A model generated the notes under the pieces. The model was not told the origin of the DNA, made no database searches, and worked only from the letters and a program-made list of their open reading frames with translations. A stretch of 64,000 bases of DNA, from positions 124,001 through 188,000 of the forward strand of contig JAAEQB010000097.1 in NCBI GenBank assembly GCA_024231975.1, in the 5' to 3' direction. Source of the stretch: Allobosea sp. GTDB taxonomy: Bacteria > Pseudomonadota > Alphaproteobacteria > Rhizobiales > Beijerinckiaceae. The position numbers and the translations under genes are program-made. Shown one piece after another: positions 15,874-25,011 of the stretch. The first letter of the stretch is position 1. The number at the start of each line of letters is the position of its first letter.

Positions 15874-16926
15874 CTATTCGCCGACCGCCCGTCGTCGTCC
15901 TTCATCCGACGCCGCCCCGTGCCAGCCAAGCGCAGGCGCAACCAGCGCGGCGAAGTCGCCGATGATCTGGCGATAGTCCGCGATCGAAAAATTATAAGGC
16001 AGCTCCAGCCGCAGCGTATCGACCAGCGGCAGGACCGGATCGGCGTGAAGCCGCTCGACGATCTCGGCCGCCGTTCCGACGAGATCGGGCGTAAACAGTG
16101 TCCGGCGCTCGCCTTGCGGGGCCAGGGTCCGCTCATGCCGGCTGGCGGCATAGTCGCGATAGCGCTGGCGCGTCGCGGCGTCGGCGCTGTCGAGCGGCAC
16201 GATCACGCGGCCGGCCGCGATCTTCGGCACGCCCTCCCCGCGCCAATGGCTGCGGAAGTTCTCGATGTGGCGGCGCTGCGCGACGAAGAAATCGTCGGTC
16301 TCCTCGCCAGCGTTGAGATTGCCGACGAGCAGATGGAAACCGTTCTCGGCGGCCCAACGGGCCGAGCGCAGCGAGCCACCGCCATACCAGAGCCGCTGCC
16401 TCAGCCCCGGCGCATGCGGGCGCAGGCGCGGGCGATGCTCGCCGGCGGCCGAGCTGATGCGGGTGTCGGCATCGCCAAGCCAGTCGCCGTCGAGATTACT
16501 GGCAAGCCGGGCGACGCGAGCATGCGAGAAATCATAAATCCCCGGGTCGGCGTCGAAGAAGCGCTCGCCCAGCAGCTTGCCGAAGGGCGGAGGCCCGGCG
16601 CTCAGTCCGACATTGAGCCGCCCGCCGGAGAGCACGTCGACCAGCGACAGGTCCTCCGCGAGCCGGAACGGGTTCTCATAGCCGATCTGGATCACGGCAG
16701 TGCCGAGCCCGATCCGGCTGGTGCGCTGGGAAGCCGCGGCGAGGAAGGTCGCGGCCGAGGAGACACCGGGTTCGAGATGGCGCTGGCGCACCCAGGCGCT
16801 GTCGAAGCCGAGCGCCTCGCCATGCTCGAAGAGCGCGAGTGTCTCCTCCAGCCCGGAGCGGGGATCGGCATCGTCGTAATTGCCGGGAGTCAGGAAGGCG
16901 ACGTGCCGGATGGCGAGCTTGGACAT
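15874..16926 (-). CDS. Luciferase-like (LLM) flavin-dependent monooxygenase
   Basis: The 350-residue bacterial-luciferase-like protein starts MSKLAIRHVAFLTPGNYDD. It carries the family segments GLEETLALFEHGEALGFDSA, RIGLGTAVIQIGYENPFRLA and DVLSGGRLNVGLSAG. It uses FMNH2 from a partner reductase, most likely the one at 25012-25605, to oxidise a substrate, here probably an organosulfur compound. It is the last gene of the nine-gene minus operon, 7 nt after a binding-protein gene. The ATG at 16924-16926 is chosen over an arginine-rich extension to 17028. It has no counterpart in the Bacillus ytmI operon that the other genes mirror. Confidence 0.85.
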   Translation of the reverse strand: MSKLAIRHVAFLTPGNYDDADPRSGLEETLALFEHGEALGFDSAWVRQRHLEPGVSSAATFLAAASQRTSRIGLGTAVIQIGYENPFRLAEDLSLVDVLSGGRLNVGLSAGPPPFGKLLGERFFDADPGIYDFSHARVARLASNLDGDWLGDADTRISSAAGEHRPRLRPHAPGLRQRLWYGGGSLRSARWAAENGFHLLVGNLNAGEETDDFFVAQRRHIENFRSHWRGEGVPKIAAGRVIVPLDSADAATRQRYRDYAASRHERTLAPQGERRTLFTPDLVGTAAEIVERLHADPVLPLVDTLRLELPYNFSIADYRQIIGDFAALVAPALGWHGAASDEGRRRAVGE

Positions 16927-16933
16927 GCGCTTT

Positions 16934-17875
16934 TCAGTATTTCGGTAGGCCGGGCGGGTTGGTCTCGGAGCGATCGAGCGCCTCCTCCTCCAGGCTCCAG
17001 CGCGCCAGCGATGCCCGGAACTTGCCATTGGCGATCAGTGCGTTGGTCGCGATGGTGAGCGCATCGACCAGCCCGCTGCCCTTGCGCGTAGTGATCGCGA
17101 CATCGGATTTCAGCGGCCAGCCGGCGCTGAGCGTGCCGACGCGCCTGATGTCCTTGTCGCGTGCCGCGATGAAGACGAGCTGCGCATGCGGCTGGACGAT
17201 GACGTCGACGCGGCCCGAGCGCAGCGCGACCAGCCGCCCCGCCTCGTCGTCGAAGAGCTGCAGCTCGATCGGCTTCAGGCCGGCAGCAACGTTCTGCTTG
17301 CTCCATTCGACCAGGATGCGCTCCTGATTGGTGCCGCCGCCGACGCTGATCTTCAGGCCGGCCGCATCCTTCGGCTCGCTGATCGCGGTGACCTTGCTGT
17401 CGGCCCTGACGAAGAAGCCGTGCAGCCCCTTGCGATAGGTCGAGAAGTCAAACTTTTCCTTGCGCTGCTCGGTGACGCCGACATTGGAGATGACCGCGTC
17501 ATACTTCCCCGAGGCGAGGCCGAGCGGCCAGTCGGCCCAGGCGATCGGTTGCAGATCGAGCCTGAGCCCGATGCTGTCGGCGATCAGCTGGGCGAAATCG
17601 GCATCGGCGCCGACCACGGTCTTCGCATCGGTGGCATAGGTTGCGAGCGGCGGCCCGCCGGGGCTGACCGCCACGGTGAGCACGCCGGGCGCAGCGAATT
17701 TGAACCCTTTCGGGATGGCCGCGATCGCCTCGGACTGCTTCTCGGCACGGACCTTGCCGGGCTGTTCCGGACCGAGATCGAACGGTGCCTGGGCCAAAGC
17801 CCGATCCTGCGTTTGGCCAAAGACAGCCCAGCCACCGAGGAGAAGCGCCAACATGGCACGCGCTCGCAACATCAT
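16934..17875 (-). CDS. Amino-acid ABC transporter substrate-binding protein (family 3), copy 1
   Basis: The 313-residue periplasmic protein has a Sec signal ending near RALAQA. It then keeps the SBP_bac_3 pattern: PGVLTVAVSPGGPPLATYAT, WADWPLGLASGKYDAVISN and TEQRKEKFDFSTYRKG. It is a clear paralogue of the next protein (18092-19024), sharing the N-terminal DLxPEQPG and C-terminal TNPPGLP motifs. The two probably feed the same fused permease-ATPase. A 216-bp gap with a type A repeat separates the two genes. Starts at 17872 or 17854 are possible. Cargo is inferred to be an S-substituted cysteine or cystine. Confidence 0.88.
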   Translation of the reverse strand: MMLRARAMLALLLGGWAVFGQTQDRALAQAPFDLGPEQPGKVRAEKQSEAIAAIPKGFKFAAPGVLTVAVSPGGPPLATYATDAKTVVGADADFAQLIADSIGLRLDLQPIAWADWPLGLASGKYDAVISNVGVTEQRKEKFDFSTYRKGLHGFFVRADSKVTAISEPKDAAGLKISVGGGTNQERILVEWSKQNVAAGLKPIELQLFDDEAGRLVALRSGRVDVIVQPHAQLVFIAARDKDIRRVGTLSAGWPLKSDVAITTRKGSGLVDALTIATNALIANGKFRASLARWSLEEEALDRSETNPPGLPKY

Positions 17876-17930
17876 GGTTTCTCATCTTTCCTCTGTCCGG
17901 ACCGCTCGCACCCACGGCAGCCGGAGCGGG

Positions 17931-18087
17931 CTCCTCCCTTCCCGCTTGCGGGGAAGGGCTGGGGATGGGGGGCGAGCGACTGAGTGCACGGCCCCTTGTA
18001 AACGTGGGTCAGGCCGATCAGCTCCGGGCAGAGGCCCGACTTTCCGCCCCCCACCCCTTCCCCTCCCCACAAGGGGGAGGGGTTCCC
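17931..18087. repeat. Type A intergenic inverted repeat (copy 1)
   Basis: The left arm near 17931-17976 (CCTCCCTTCCCGCTTGCGGG, then AAGGGCTGGGGATGGG) is inverted at 18050-18087 (CCCCACCCCTTCCCC, then ACAAGGGGGAGGGG). The element fills most of the 216-bp gap between the two paralogous binding-protein genes. It is a diverged relative of the copies at 43707 and 48741. Its transcript would fold into a long hairpin and could lower or stabilise downstream message. Confidence 0.65.
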
Positions 18088-18091
18088 ATGC

Positions 18092-19024
18092 TCACTTGGC
18101 CGGCAGGCCGGGCGGGTTGGTGCGCGACTGCTCGATCGCCTCGGCGGCGAGGTTCCAGCGCCCGAGCGCCTTGGCGTAGTTGCCGTTGCCGATCTGGGTG
18201 TTGACGGCATGGGTGATCGCCTCGGCGAGGCCGGCGCCCTTGCGGGTCGTGACCGCGATCTCGGCTAGCAGCGGCCAGCCACCGGAGAAATTGCCGGCGA
18301 GGCGGGTCTTGTTCTCCTGCGCCGCCTTGAAGCTGAGCAGCGCGTTCGGGCCGAGATAGGCGTCGGCGCGCCCGGTCTCCAGCGCGAGATAGAGCACGAC
18401 ATCGTCGTCATAATACTGGACTTCGGCCGGCTTCAGCCCGTCCTTCACATTCTGCTCGTTCCAGCGCAGCAGGATCTGCTCCTGATTGGTGCCGGAGCCG
18501 ACGATGACCTTGAGGCCGGCGATGTCGCGCGGCTCGCGGATCTGAATCTCGTTGTCCTTCTTCACATAGAAGCCGAGCAGGTCCTTGCGATAGGTCGAGA
18601 AGTCGAACTTCTCCTTGCGCTGCTCGGTGACGGTGATGTTCGAGATCGCCGCATCGTACTTCCCGGAAGCGACGCCGAGCGGCCAGTCGGCCCAGGATAC
18701 CGGAACGATCTCGAGCTTGCGGCCGAGCGCATCGGCGACGAGCTGGGCGATGTCGGGCTCGGAACCGACGATCGACTTGGTGTCGCTCGCATAGCCGGCG
18801 AAGGGCAGGCGGCCGGTGGCGTTGGCGACGGTGAAGACGCCCTCCTTCACGAACTTGGCGTCCTTGCCGATCAGCTTGATCGCGGCGTCGTCACGTTGTG
18901 CCCGCGGCCGGCCGGGCTGCTCCGGCGAGAGGTCTATCGCCTGCTGGGCGAGGCCGAGCGAGGGGAGAAGCGCGCCGGCCGAGGCGGCGCCGAGAAGAGA
19001 GAGCACATTGCGTCTGGTGATCAT
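18092..19024 (-). CDS. Amino-acid ABC transporter substrate-binding protein (family 3), copy 2
   Basis: The 310-residue protein starts MITRRNVLSLLGAASAGALL, which could be a Tat or Sec signal, with cleavage near LGLAQQ. It shows the SBP_bac_3 pattern VSWADWPLGVASGKYDAAIS and VTEQRKEKFDFSTYRKDL. Its ATG follows a GGGAG ribosome site. It lies 24 nt after the fused permease-ATPase gene and is paralogous to the protein encoded at 16934-17875. Bacillus subtilis ytmJ and ytmK are likewise paralogous binding-protein genes in one S-alkylcysteine operon. The ligand is inferred from context. Confidence 0.88.
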   Translation of the reverse strand: MITRRNVLSLLGAASAGALLPSLGLAQQAIDLSPEQPGRPRAQRDDAAIKLIGKDAKFVKEGVFTVANATGRLPFAGYASDTKSIVGSEPDIAQLVADALGRKLEIVPVSWADWPLGVASGKYDAAISNITVTEQRKEKFDFSTYRKDLLGFYVKKDNEIQIREPRDIAGLKVIVGSGTNQEQILLRWNEQNVKDGLKPAEVQYYDDDVVLYLALETGRADAYLGPNALLSFKAAQENKTRLAGNFSGGWPLLAEIAVTTRKGAGLAEAITHAVNTQIGNGNYAKALGRWNLAAEAIEQSRTNPPGLPAK

Positions 19025-19048
19025 GGGTTACTCCCAGGGAAATGGTGG

Positions 19049-20842
19049 TCAGAGGACCTTGGCGAGGAATTCGCGGGTGCGGGGATGGTCGGGCTCGCCG
19101 AGGACGCGGGCCGGAGGGCCGACTTCGAGGATGCGGCCGGCCTCCATGAAGACGACTTCGTCGGCGACCTCGCGGGCGAAACCGATTTCGTGGGTGACGA
19201 TCACCAGCGTCGTGCCTGAGCGCGCGAGCTCCTTGATGACGTCGAGCACCTCGTTGACGAGCTCGGGGTCGAGCGCCGAGGTCGGCTCGTCGAAGAGCAG
19301 GACCTTGGGCTTCAGCGCCAGCGCCCGGGCGATGGCGACGCGCTGCTGCTGGCCGCCGGAGAGCTGGCGCGGATAGGCGTCGACCTTGTCGGCGAGACCG
19401 ACACGCGCGAGCAGTTCGCGCGCCTCGGCCAGCGCCTGCTCGCGGCTGGTGCCGCGCACCGAAAGCGGCGCCTCGATGACGTTCTCGATCGCGGTGAGAT
19501 GCGGGAACAGGTTGAAGCTCTGGAAGACCATGCCGACATCGACGCGGCGCTTCAGGATCTCGCGCTCCTTGAGCTCGTAGAGGGTGTCGCCGTCCTGGCG
19601 GTAGCCGATCAATTCGCCATCGATGGCGATGAAGCCCTCATCGACGCGTTCGAGATGGTTGATCGAGCGCAGCAGCGTCGACTTGCCCGAGCCGGACTGG
19701 CCGATGATCGCGGTGACGCTGCCCGGCCGCAGAGCCAGGCTGACATCGTCGAGCACCTTGAGCGGGCCGAAGCTCTTCGAGACGTTGCTGATGCGGATCT
19801 CGCCACCGGCGCGCGGCGACAGGCTGGCCAAGGACGCCGACGGGGCGGCTGTCGGCTGAGCGCTGGTCGCGGCAGGGCGGACCGCAGCGGCGTCGCGCGG
19901 GCGGCTGAAGCGGGCCAGCGCCTGGGCGATCAGCGAGGGCGGCGGATTGCGCAGCGCGCCGCGCGAATAATAGCGCTCGATATGGTGCTGGACGAAGGAG
20001 AGCACGCTGAGGATGACGAGGTACCAGACCGTCGCCACCATCAAGAGCGGGATCACCTCGAGATTGCGCCGGTAGATGATCTGGATGGTGTAGAACAGCT
20101 CTGGCAGCGCCAGGATGTAGACTTGGGACGTGCCCTTCGCGAGCAGGATGATCTCGTTGAAGCCGTTGGGCAGGATGGTGCGCATCGCCTGCGGCAGCAC
20201 GATCCGCGAGAACTGGCGTCGTCGCGGCAGGCCGAGCGCGGCCGCCGCCTCGTGCTGACCCTGGTCGACCGAGAGGATGCCGCCGCGCACGATCTCCGAG
20301 GAGAAGGCGCCGGCATGCAGGGTCAGCCCGAGCACCGCGGCGAAGAACGGCGTGATCAGCTGCGTCGTCGACCAGGTCGCGAACGTGATCTCGGTGAAGG
20401 GAACGCCGAGCCAGACGGTCGAATAGAGATAGCCGAGATTGTTGAGGATCAGCAGCAGCACGATCAGCGGGATCGAGCGGAACAGCCAGACATAAGCCCA
20501 CGACAGGGAGGACAGCAGCGGCGAGCCGGAGACCCGCGCCAACGCCAAACCCGTGCCGAGCAAGAAGCCCAGCACCGTGCCGAGCAGGGTCAACAACAGT
20601 GTGCGCGCGAGACCAGCCAGTACCGGTTCGGCGAAGAACCATTCGGCGAAGACATCCCAGCCCCAGCGCGGATTGGAGAGGACCGAGTTGACGACCGCGA
20701 CGATCACCACGACCGCGAAGGCGGTGCCGATCGTCCGGGCCGGATAGCGCGCCGGCACGATCCGGTAGCGGCTGAAATCGCGGGTCGGCGGTGTGCTATG
20801 GGCGCGCGTCGGCAGGCCCGCGAAATCGCTGGCGAGGCTCAT
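19049..20842 (-). CDS. Fused permease-ATPase of a polar amino-acid ABC transporter
   Basis: This 597-residue protein joins two subunits that are usually separate. Residues 1 to about 310 form a HisMQ-type permease (LARTLLLTLLGTVLGFLLG, ETVRGGIL-like SSEIVRGGILSVDQGQHEA, ALGLPRRRQFSRIVLPQA). After an Ala/Pro-rich linker, residues 345-597 form the ATPase, with Walker A GQSGSGKST, signature LSGGQQQRVAI and Walker B VLLFDEPTSALDPE. A homodimer would therefore form the complete membrane core. The two binding proteins lie directly downstream. The fusion is genuine as far as the sequence shows, since no stop or frameshift lies between the halves. It would import an amino acid, probably an S-substituted cysteine. 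Confidence 0.9.
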   Translation of the reverse strand: MSLASDFAGLPTRAHSTPPTRDFSRYRIVPARYPARTIGTAFAVVVIVAVVNSVLSNPRWGWDVFAEWFFAEPVLAGLARTLLLTLLGTVLGFLLGTGLALARVSGSPLLSSLSWAYVWLFRSIPLIVLLLILNNLGYLYSTVWLGVPFTEITFATWSTTQLITPFFAAVLGLTLHAGAFSSEIVRGGILSVDQGQHEAAAALGLPRRRQFSRIVLPQAMRTILPNGFNEIILLAKGTSQVYILALPELFYTIQIIYRRNLEVIPLLMVATVWYLVILSVLSFVQHHIERYYSRGALRNPPPSLIAQALARFSRPRDAAAVRPAATSAQPTAAPSASLASLSPRAGGEIRISNVSKSFGPLKVLDDVSLALRPGSVTAIIGQSGSGKSTLLRSINHLERVDEGFIAIDGELIGYRQDGDTLYELKEREILKRRVDVGMVFQSFNLFPHLTAIENVIEAPLSVRGTSREQALAEARELLARVGLADKVDAYPRQLSGGQQQRVAIARALALKPKVLLFDEPTSALDPELVNEVLDVIKELARSGTTLVIVTHEIGFAREVADEVVFMEAGRILEVGPPARVLGEPDHPRTREFLAKVL

Positions 20843-20882
20843 GGCTGGAATTCGTCCCCTTGAAACTTAGGAAGCGGCGCGC

Positions 20883-21416
20883 TCAGGCCGCGCTGGCAGG
20901 CAACTGCTCGGCCGGTGGCCGCGGCTTGTAGGCGGCGATGGCGAGATCCTTCTCGAAGGCGAGTTTCTTGTAGACCTCGGGATCGACGGCGGGATCGAAG
21001 AGCGGCGTGTAGCCGGTGCTGAGGTAGAGGTCCCTCGCCTCGGGCTGGCGGAAGCCCGTGGTCAGGAAGATCTTGCCGTAGCCTTGGCGCACGGCCTGCG
21101 CCTCCAGCTCCTCGACGACGCGGCGCGCCAGCCCCTGGCGGCGGAAGGCGTTGTCGGTCCACATCCGCTTCAGCTCGGCGGTCTGCGCGTCATAGCGCTT
21201 GAAGGCGCCGCCAGCGATGGCGCGGCCATCACGCAAGAGCAGGACGAAATTGCCCTCGGGCGGCGCGAACAGCGAAGCCGGGTAGCGGCTCATCTCGGCG
21301 CCGGGCGGCTCGCCGAAATAGGTGCCGTAGCGGGTGGCGTATTCCCAGGTGAGCTGCTCGACCAAGGGCTGGGCGAGCGGATCGAGCGGGGTGGTGTAGA
21401 AGAACTGGTCGGACAT
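20883..21416 (-). CDS. GNAT-family N-acetyltransferase (SnaA-like role proposed)
   Basis: The 177-residue protein has the GNAT fold: a substrate-side beta region (PEGNFVLLLRDGRAIAGGAF) followed by the acetyl-CoA loop DNAFRRQGLARRVVEELEAQ. The C-terminal motif EARDLYLSTGYTPL completes the fold. In the operon it sits between the M20 deacylase gene and the transporter gene. In Bacillus, S-methylcysteine and 2-succinocysteine salvage begins with N-acetylation by such an enzyme, then monooxygenase attack at sulfur, then deacetylation. All three activities are encoded here. The substrate is therefore inferred to be an S-alkylcysteine, not shown directly. Confidence 0.85.
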   Translation of the reverse strand: MSDQFFYTTPLDPLAQPLVEQLTWEYATRYGTYFGEPPGAEMSRYPASLFAPPEGNFVLLLRDGRAIAGGAFKRYDAQTAELKRMWTDNAFRRQGLARRVVEELEAQAVRQGYGKIFLTTGFRQPEARDLYLSTGYTPLFDPAVDPEVYKKLAFEKDLAIAAYKPRPPAEQLPASAA

Positions 21417-21442
21417 GGCGGGAAGCCTCTCCGTTGCAAGGT

Positions 21443-22621
21443 CTAGATGAGGTAAGTGCGGGCGAGGCGAACCCAGAAGCTCGCGGCCGGGGCGATGATG
21501 GCGTCGTCGAAATCGTAGGCGGGGCTGTGCAGCGGGGCGCTGTCGCCATTTCCGACGAAGAGATAGCTGCCGGGCCGGGCCTCGAGCAGGAAGGCGAAGT
21601 CCTCGCTCGCCATGCGCGGCCTGAAATCGGGCTCGACCCGCGCCGGGCCGAAGGCGGCGAGGGCCACCTCGCGGGCGAACTGTGTCTCGGCGACATGGTT
21701 TATCAGCGCCGGGAAGCCGCGGTGATAACTGACCTCGGCCGCCGCGCCGAAGCTTTCGGCCTGCGCTCGCGCCAGCGCGGGGATGCGCTCTTCCAGCTGC
21801 CTGCGCACATCCGCGTCGAAGCTGCGAATGGTCAGTTTCAGCTCGACGCTGTCCGGAATGACGTTCGAGGCCTCGCCGCCATGGATCGAGCCGACGGTGA
21901 CCACGGCCGCCTGGCGCGGATCGATATTGCGCGAGACGATGCTTTGCAGCGCCAGCACGAGACTGGATGTTGCGACGACGGGGTCGACTGTCTCATGCGG
22001 GGAAGCGCCATGGCCGCCTCTGCCGACGACCCGGATAATGGCCTTGTCGACCGCCGCCATCGCCGGCCCTTCGATGAAGCCGAACTGGCCCGACGGCACG
22101 CCCGGCCAGTTGTGCAGTCCGAAGACGGCGTCGCAGGGGAAGCGCTCGAATAGCCCCTCCGAAAGCAGCTTGCGCGCACCGGCACCGATCTCCTCGGCCG
22201 GCTGGAAGATCAGGTTGAGCGTGCCCGAAAAATCGCGCTCGGCCAGGCGCCTGGCCGCCGCCAGCAGGATCGCGGTGTGGCCGTCATGGCCGCAGGCATG
22301 CATGACGCCGGCGGTTTCGCTGGCATAGGGACGGTCCGTCTGCTCGGCGATCGGCAGCGCATCCATGTCGGCGCGCAGGCCGAGCCGGCGCGGGCCGTCG
22401 CCCTTGCGCAATTGCCCGATCACGCCGGTGCCGGCGAGCCCGGTCGTGACCTCGTAGCCATAGCTCGCCAGCCGCTCGGCGACGATCGCACTGGTCCGGG
22501 TCTCGCGGAAGGCGAGCTCGGGATGCCGGTGGAGGTCGCGCCGCAGCGCGATGAATTCCTCGATCGAGGCGGCGATACCTGGATCGATGCCGGCGCCGGC
22601 TATGGCAGCGTGGACCGTCAT
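21443..22621 (-). CDS. M20-family amidohydrolase / N-acyl-amino-acid deacylase (HipO-like)
   Basis: The 392-residue metallohydrolase has the M20D signatures: RADMDALPI, MHACGHDGHTAILLAAA (metal Cys and His), QPAEEIGAGARKLL (catalytic Glu) and GRGGHGASPHETVDPV. These are followed by IHGGEASNVIPDSVELK. Such enzymes hydrolyse N-acyl amino acids, for example hippurate, or acetylcysteine conjugates. In the proposed pathway it removes the N-acetyl group after the monooxygenases have released the S-substituent, yielding cysteine. It is cytoplasmic. It follows the NtaA-like monooxygenase gene by 9 nt. Confidence 0.9.
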   Translation of the reverse strand: MTVHAAIAGAGIDPGIAASIEEFIALRRDLHRHPELAFRETRTSAIVAERLASYGYEVTTGLAGTGVIGQLRKGDGPRRLGLRADMDALPIAEQTDRPYASETAGVMHACGHDGHTAILLAAARRLAERDFSGTLNLIFQPAEEIGAGARKLLSEGLFERFPCDAVFGLHNWPGVPSGQFGFIEGPAMAAVDKAIIRVVGRGGHGASPHETVDPVVATSSLVLALQSIVSRNIDPRQAAVVTVGSIHGGEASNVIPDSVELKLTIRSFDADVRRQLEERIPALARAQAESFGAAAEVSYHRGFPALINHVAETQFAREVALAAFGPARVEPDFRPRMASEDFAFLLEARPGSYLFVGNGDSAPLHSPAYDFDDAIIAPAASFWVRLARTYLI

Positions 22622-22630
22622 GCGATCGGC

Positions 22631-23974
22631 TCAGCCGACCTTGCGCGGCACGGATGCCGGGGCGGGGCTGGCATAGCGGCTCTCGCGGCGCGGCAGGCCG
22701 AGATGGTCGCGCAAGGTCGAACCCGGCAGGTTGCGATCGTAGACGCCGCGGGCCTCCAGCTCCGGAATGACCAGCTCGACAAAGTCGTCGAGTCCCTGGC
22801 CGATCACCGGGAAGCCGAGGATGAAGCCGTCGGCCGCCTGCTTCTCGACGCGCTCGACCAGGATGTCGGCGATCTCCTGCACCGAGCCGATCAGATCGGC
22901 GCGCGGTGTTGCGGCCTCCAGCGCCGCCTCGCGCAGGGTCTGGCGCTTCAGCGCGGCGGTGCGCTTGATGCGGTCGGTGGTCGAGCGGAAGCTGTTCTTG
23001 CCGATATCGCCGAGCTCCGGGAACGGCGCGTCGAGCGGATAGGCGCTGAAATCGTGATGGTCGAAATAGCGACCGAGATAGGCGAGCGCCTCGTCGATCG
23101 AGACGAGATCGCGGATCGCCTGGTACTTGTCCTCGGCCTCCTTGCGGCTGCGCCCGACGATCGGCCCGGCGCTCGGGAAGATCTTGACGTCGTCGGCGAG
23201 CCGCCCCTGTGCGATCGCGCTGGTCTTGATGCTGCGATAGAAGGTCTGGCCCTCCTCCAGCGAGACATGGTTGGCGAAGACCGCATCGGCATGGCGACCG
23301 GCGAGGCCGATGCCGGCATCGGAGGCGCCGGCCTGGAACAGCACCGGCTGGCCCTGCGGCGAGCGCTGGATGTTGAGCGGGCCCTCGACCTGGAAGAAGC
23401 GGCCCTTGTAACCGAGCGTGTGCAGCTTCTCGCGGTCGAAGAAGCGGCCGGCATCGCGGTCGCGGACGAAGGCGTCGTCGTCCCAGGAATCCCAGAGGCC
23501 CTTGGCGATGTCGAGATATTCATGCGCGATCTCGTAGCGCAGCGAATGCTCGGGATGCGGGCGGCCGTAATTGCGGCCCGAGCCCTCCAGCGGCGAGGTC
23601 ACCGCATTCCAGCCGGCGCGCCCGCCCGAGATCAGGTCGAGCGAGGCGAATTGCCGGGCGATGGTGAAGGGGTCGCTATAGGAGGTCGAGACCGTGCCGA
23701 CGAGACCGAGCTTCTTCGTCGCCGTCGCCAGCGCCGAGAGGATGGTCAGCGGCTCGAAGCGGTTGAGGAAATGCGGGATCGACTTTTCGTTGATGTAGAG
23801 CCCGTCGGCGACGAAGGCGAAGGCGATGCCGTTCTCCTCGGCCTTGCGGGCGTTGCGGATGAAGAAGTCGAGATTGACGCTGGCATCGGCCGGATTGCTC
23901 GGATGACGCCAGGCGTTCATGTGGCTGCCGGGGCCCTGCAGCATCAGGCCGAAGGTAAGACGGGTCTTGCTCAT
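22631..23974 (-). CDS. NtaA/SnaA/DszA-family flavin-dependent monooxygenase
   Basis: The 447-residue protein carries the hallmarks of the nitrilotriacetate/pristinamycin/DszA family: LTFGLMLQGPGSHMNAWRHP, FDRFEPLTIL-like FLNRFEPLTILSALA, ISGGRAGWNAVTSPLEGSGR and VLFQAGASDAG. It needs reduced FMN from a separate reductase, available from the first gene of the operon. Members cleave C-N or C-S bonds; the closest role model is Bacillus YtnJ/YxeK, acting on N-acetyl-S-alkylcysteines. It lies 17 nt after the second monooxygenase gene. Length is normal for the family. Confidence 0.9.
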   Translation of the reverse strand: MSKTRLTFGLMLQGPGSHMNAWRHPSNPADASVNLDFFIRNARKAEENGIAFAFVADGLYINEKSIPHFLNRFEPLTILSALATATKKLGLVGTVSTSYSDPFTIARQFASLDLISGGRAGWNAVTSPLEGSGRNYGRPHPEHSLRYEIAHEYLDIAKGLWDSWDDDAFVRDRDAGRFFDREKLHTLGYKGRFFQVEGPLNIQRSPQGQPVLFQAGASDAGIGLAGRHADAVFANHVSLEEGQTFYRSIKTSAIAQGRLADDVKIFPSAGPIVGRSRKEAEDKYQAIRDLVSIDEALAYLGRYFDHHDFSAYPLDAPFPELGDIGKNSFRSTTDRIKRTAALKRQTLREAALEAATPRADLIGSVQEIADILVERVEKQAADGFILGFPVIGQGLDDFVELVIPELEARGVYDRNLPGSTLRDHLGLPRRESRYASPAPASVPRKVG

Positions 23975-23991
23975 CGGATTCTCCTGTCGGC

Positions 23992-24993
23992 TCAGGCGGC
24001 GAGCGCCGGCGCATCGCTGGCGAGCAGCGTGATCGAGGCGAGGCGCTGGGCAGTCGCCGCAGCCGGCGTGTCGATGACGAATTCGGCGATGCCGAAGCGG
24101 GCCGAGAGCGCATCAAGCTCGCGGCGGAGGTCTTCGGCCGTGCCGGCAAGGATGCTCGGCCGGCGGATCTCGGTGGTGAAGGAGGCGGCCCCGGCCTGGC
24201 GGGCGAATTCGGCCGCCTGCTCCTCGCTGCCGAGATTGACGCTCTGGCCGTTGTCGAGGGTCAGCCTGACGACCCGCAGCGGCTCGGTCAGCGCGCGCGC
24301 CTCCTCGGCAGTCGCGGCGGCAAGGGCGGCGAGGCCGAACAGAGGCGCCTGCCTGGCGCCGGCTTTGGCATAGGCATCGAGGCTGGCCTCGATCGCCTTC
24401 GGGTCGCCGTTGAGCTGACCGGCGAAGACGAAGCGCCAGTTGCGTTCGGCGGCCAATCGCGCGCTGTCCGGGCTGGCGCCGAGCAGAAAGCGCTCGGCGG
24501 GCTCAGGCGGCCTCGGCAAGGCCTGCGCGCCGGCGAGCATATCATTCGCGGCGAGCGAATCCGAGAGGAAGCCGTCGAGCTCCGCCAGCAACGCCTCAAA
24601 AGAACGGGGCTCCGGAGCGTGCTGGACGCGCAATGCCCGAGTCGAGAGCGGCAGGCCGCCCGGAGCCTTGCCGATGCCGAGATCGATGCGGTCGGGCGCC
24701 AGCGCGGCGAGCAGATTGAAGGTCTCGGCGACCTTGTACGGGCTGTAGTGCTGGAGGAGCACGCCGCCGGAGCCGATCCGGATGCGGCGCGTGCGAGCGA
24801 TCAGATGCGCCACCAGGATTTCAGGCGCCGAGCTGGCGAGGCCAGGAAAACCGTGATGCTCGGCGAGCCAGAAACGGCGATAGCCGAGCCGTTCGGCAGC
24901 CTGCGCCAGCGCGATCGTGCGCTGCAGGGCATCGACCGCAGTTTCGCCGTCGAGGATCGGGCTCTTGTCGAGCAGGCTGAGGGAATAGGCCAT
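23992..24993 (-). CDS. Luciferase-like monooxygenase, MsnO8/YtmO type
   Basis: The 333-residue protein starts MAYSLSLLDKSPILDGETA. It shows AERLGYRRFWLAEHHGFPGL, IRIGSGGVLLQHYSPYKVAE and APDRIDLGIGKAPGG, the pattern of single-subunit luciferase-like oxidoreductases of the MsnO8 type. Bacillus YtmO (CmoO) in the S-alkylcysteine operon is of this kind and of this length. It lies 18 nt after the flavin reductase gene. It probably oxidises an N-acetylated S-substituted cysteine together with, or in parallel to, the NtaA-like enzyme. Confidence 0.88.
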   Translation of the reverse strand: MAYSLSLLDKSPILDGETAVDALQRTIALAQAAERLGYRRFWLAEHHGFPGLASSAPEILVAHLIARTRRIRIGSGGVLLQHYSPYKVAETFNLLAALAPDRIDLGIGKAPGGLPLSTRALRVQHAPEPRSFEALLAELDGFLSDSLAANDMLAGAQALPRPPEPAERFLLGASPDSARLAAERNWRFVFAGQLNGDPKAIEASLDAYAKAGARQAPLFGLAALAAATAEEARALTEPLRVVRLTLDNGQSVNLGSEEQAAEFARQAGAASFTTEIRRPSILAGTAEDLRRELDALSARFGIAEFVIDTPAAATAQRLASITLLASDAPALAA

Positions 24994-25011
24994 GGGATTT
25001 CTCGCCGTGGA

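Noticed and set aside
17931..18087. CRISPR-like array or tandem repeat between the two binding-protein genes
   Set aside because: The repeats are inverted, not regularly spaced direct repeats, and recur elsewhere as single intergenic palindromes.
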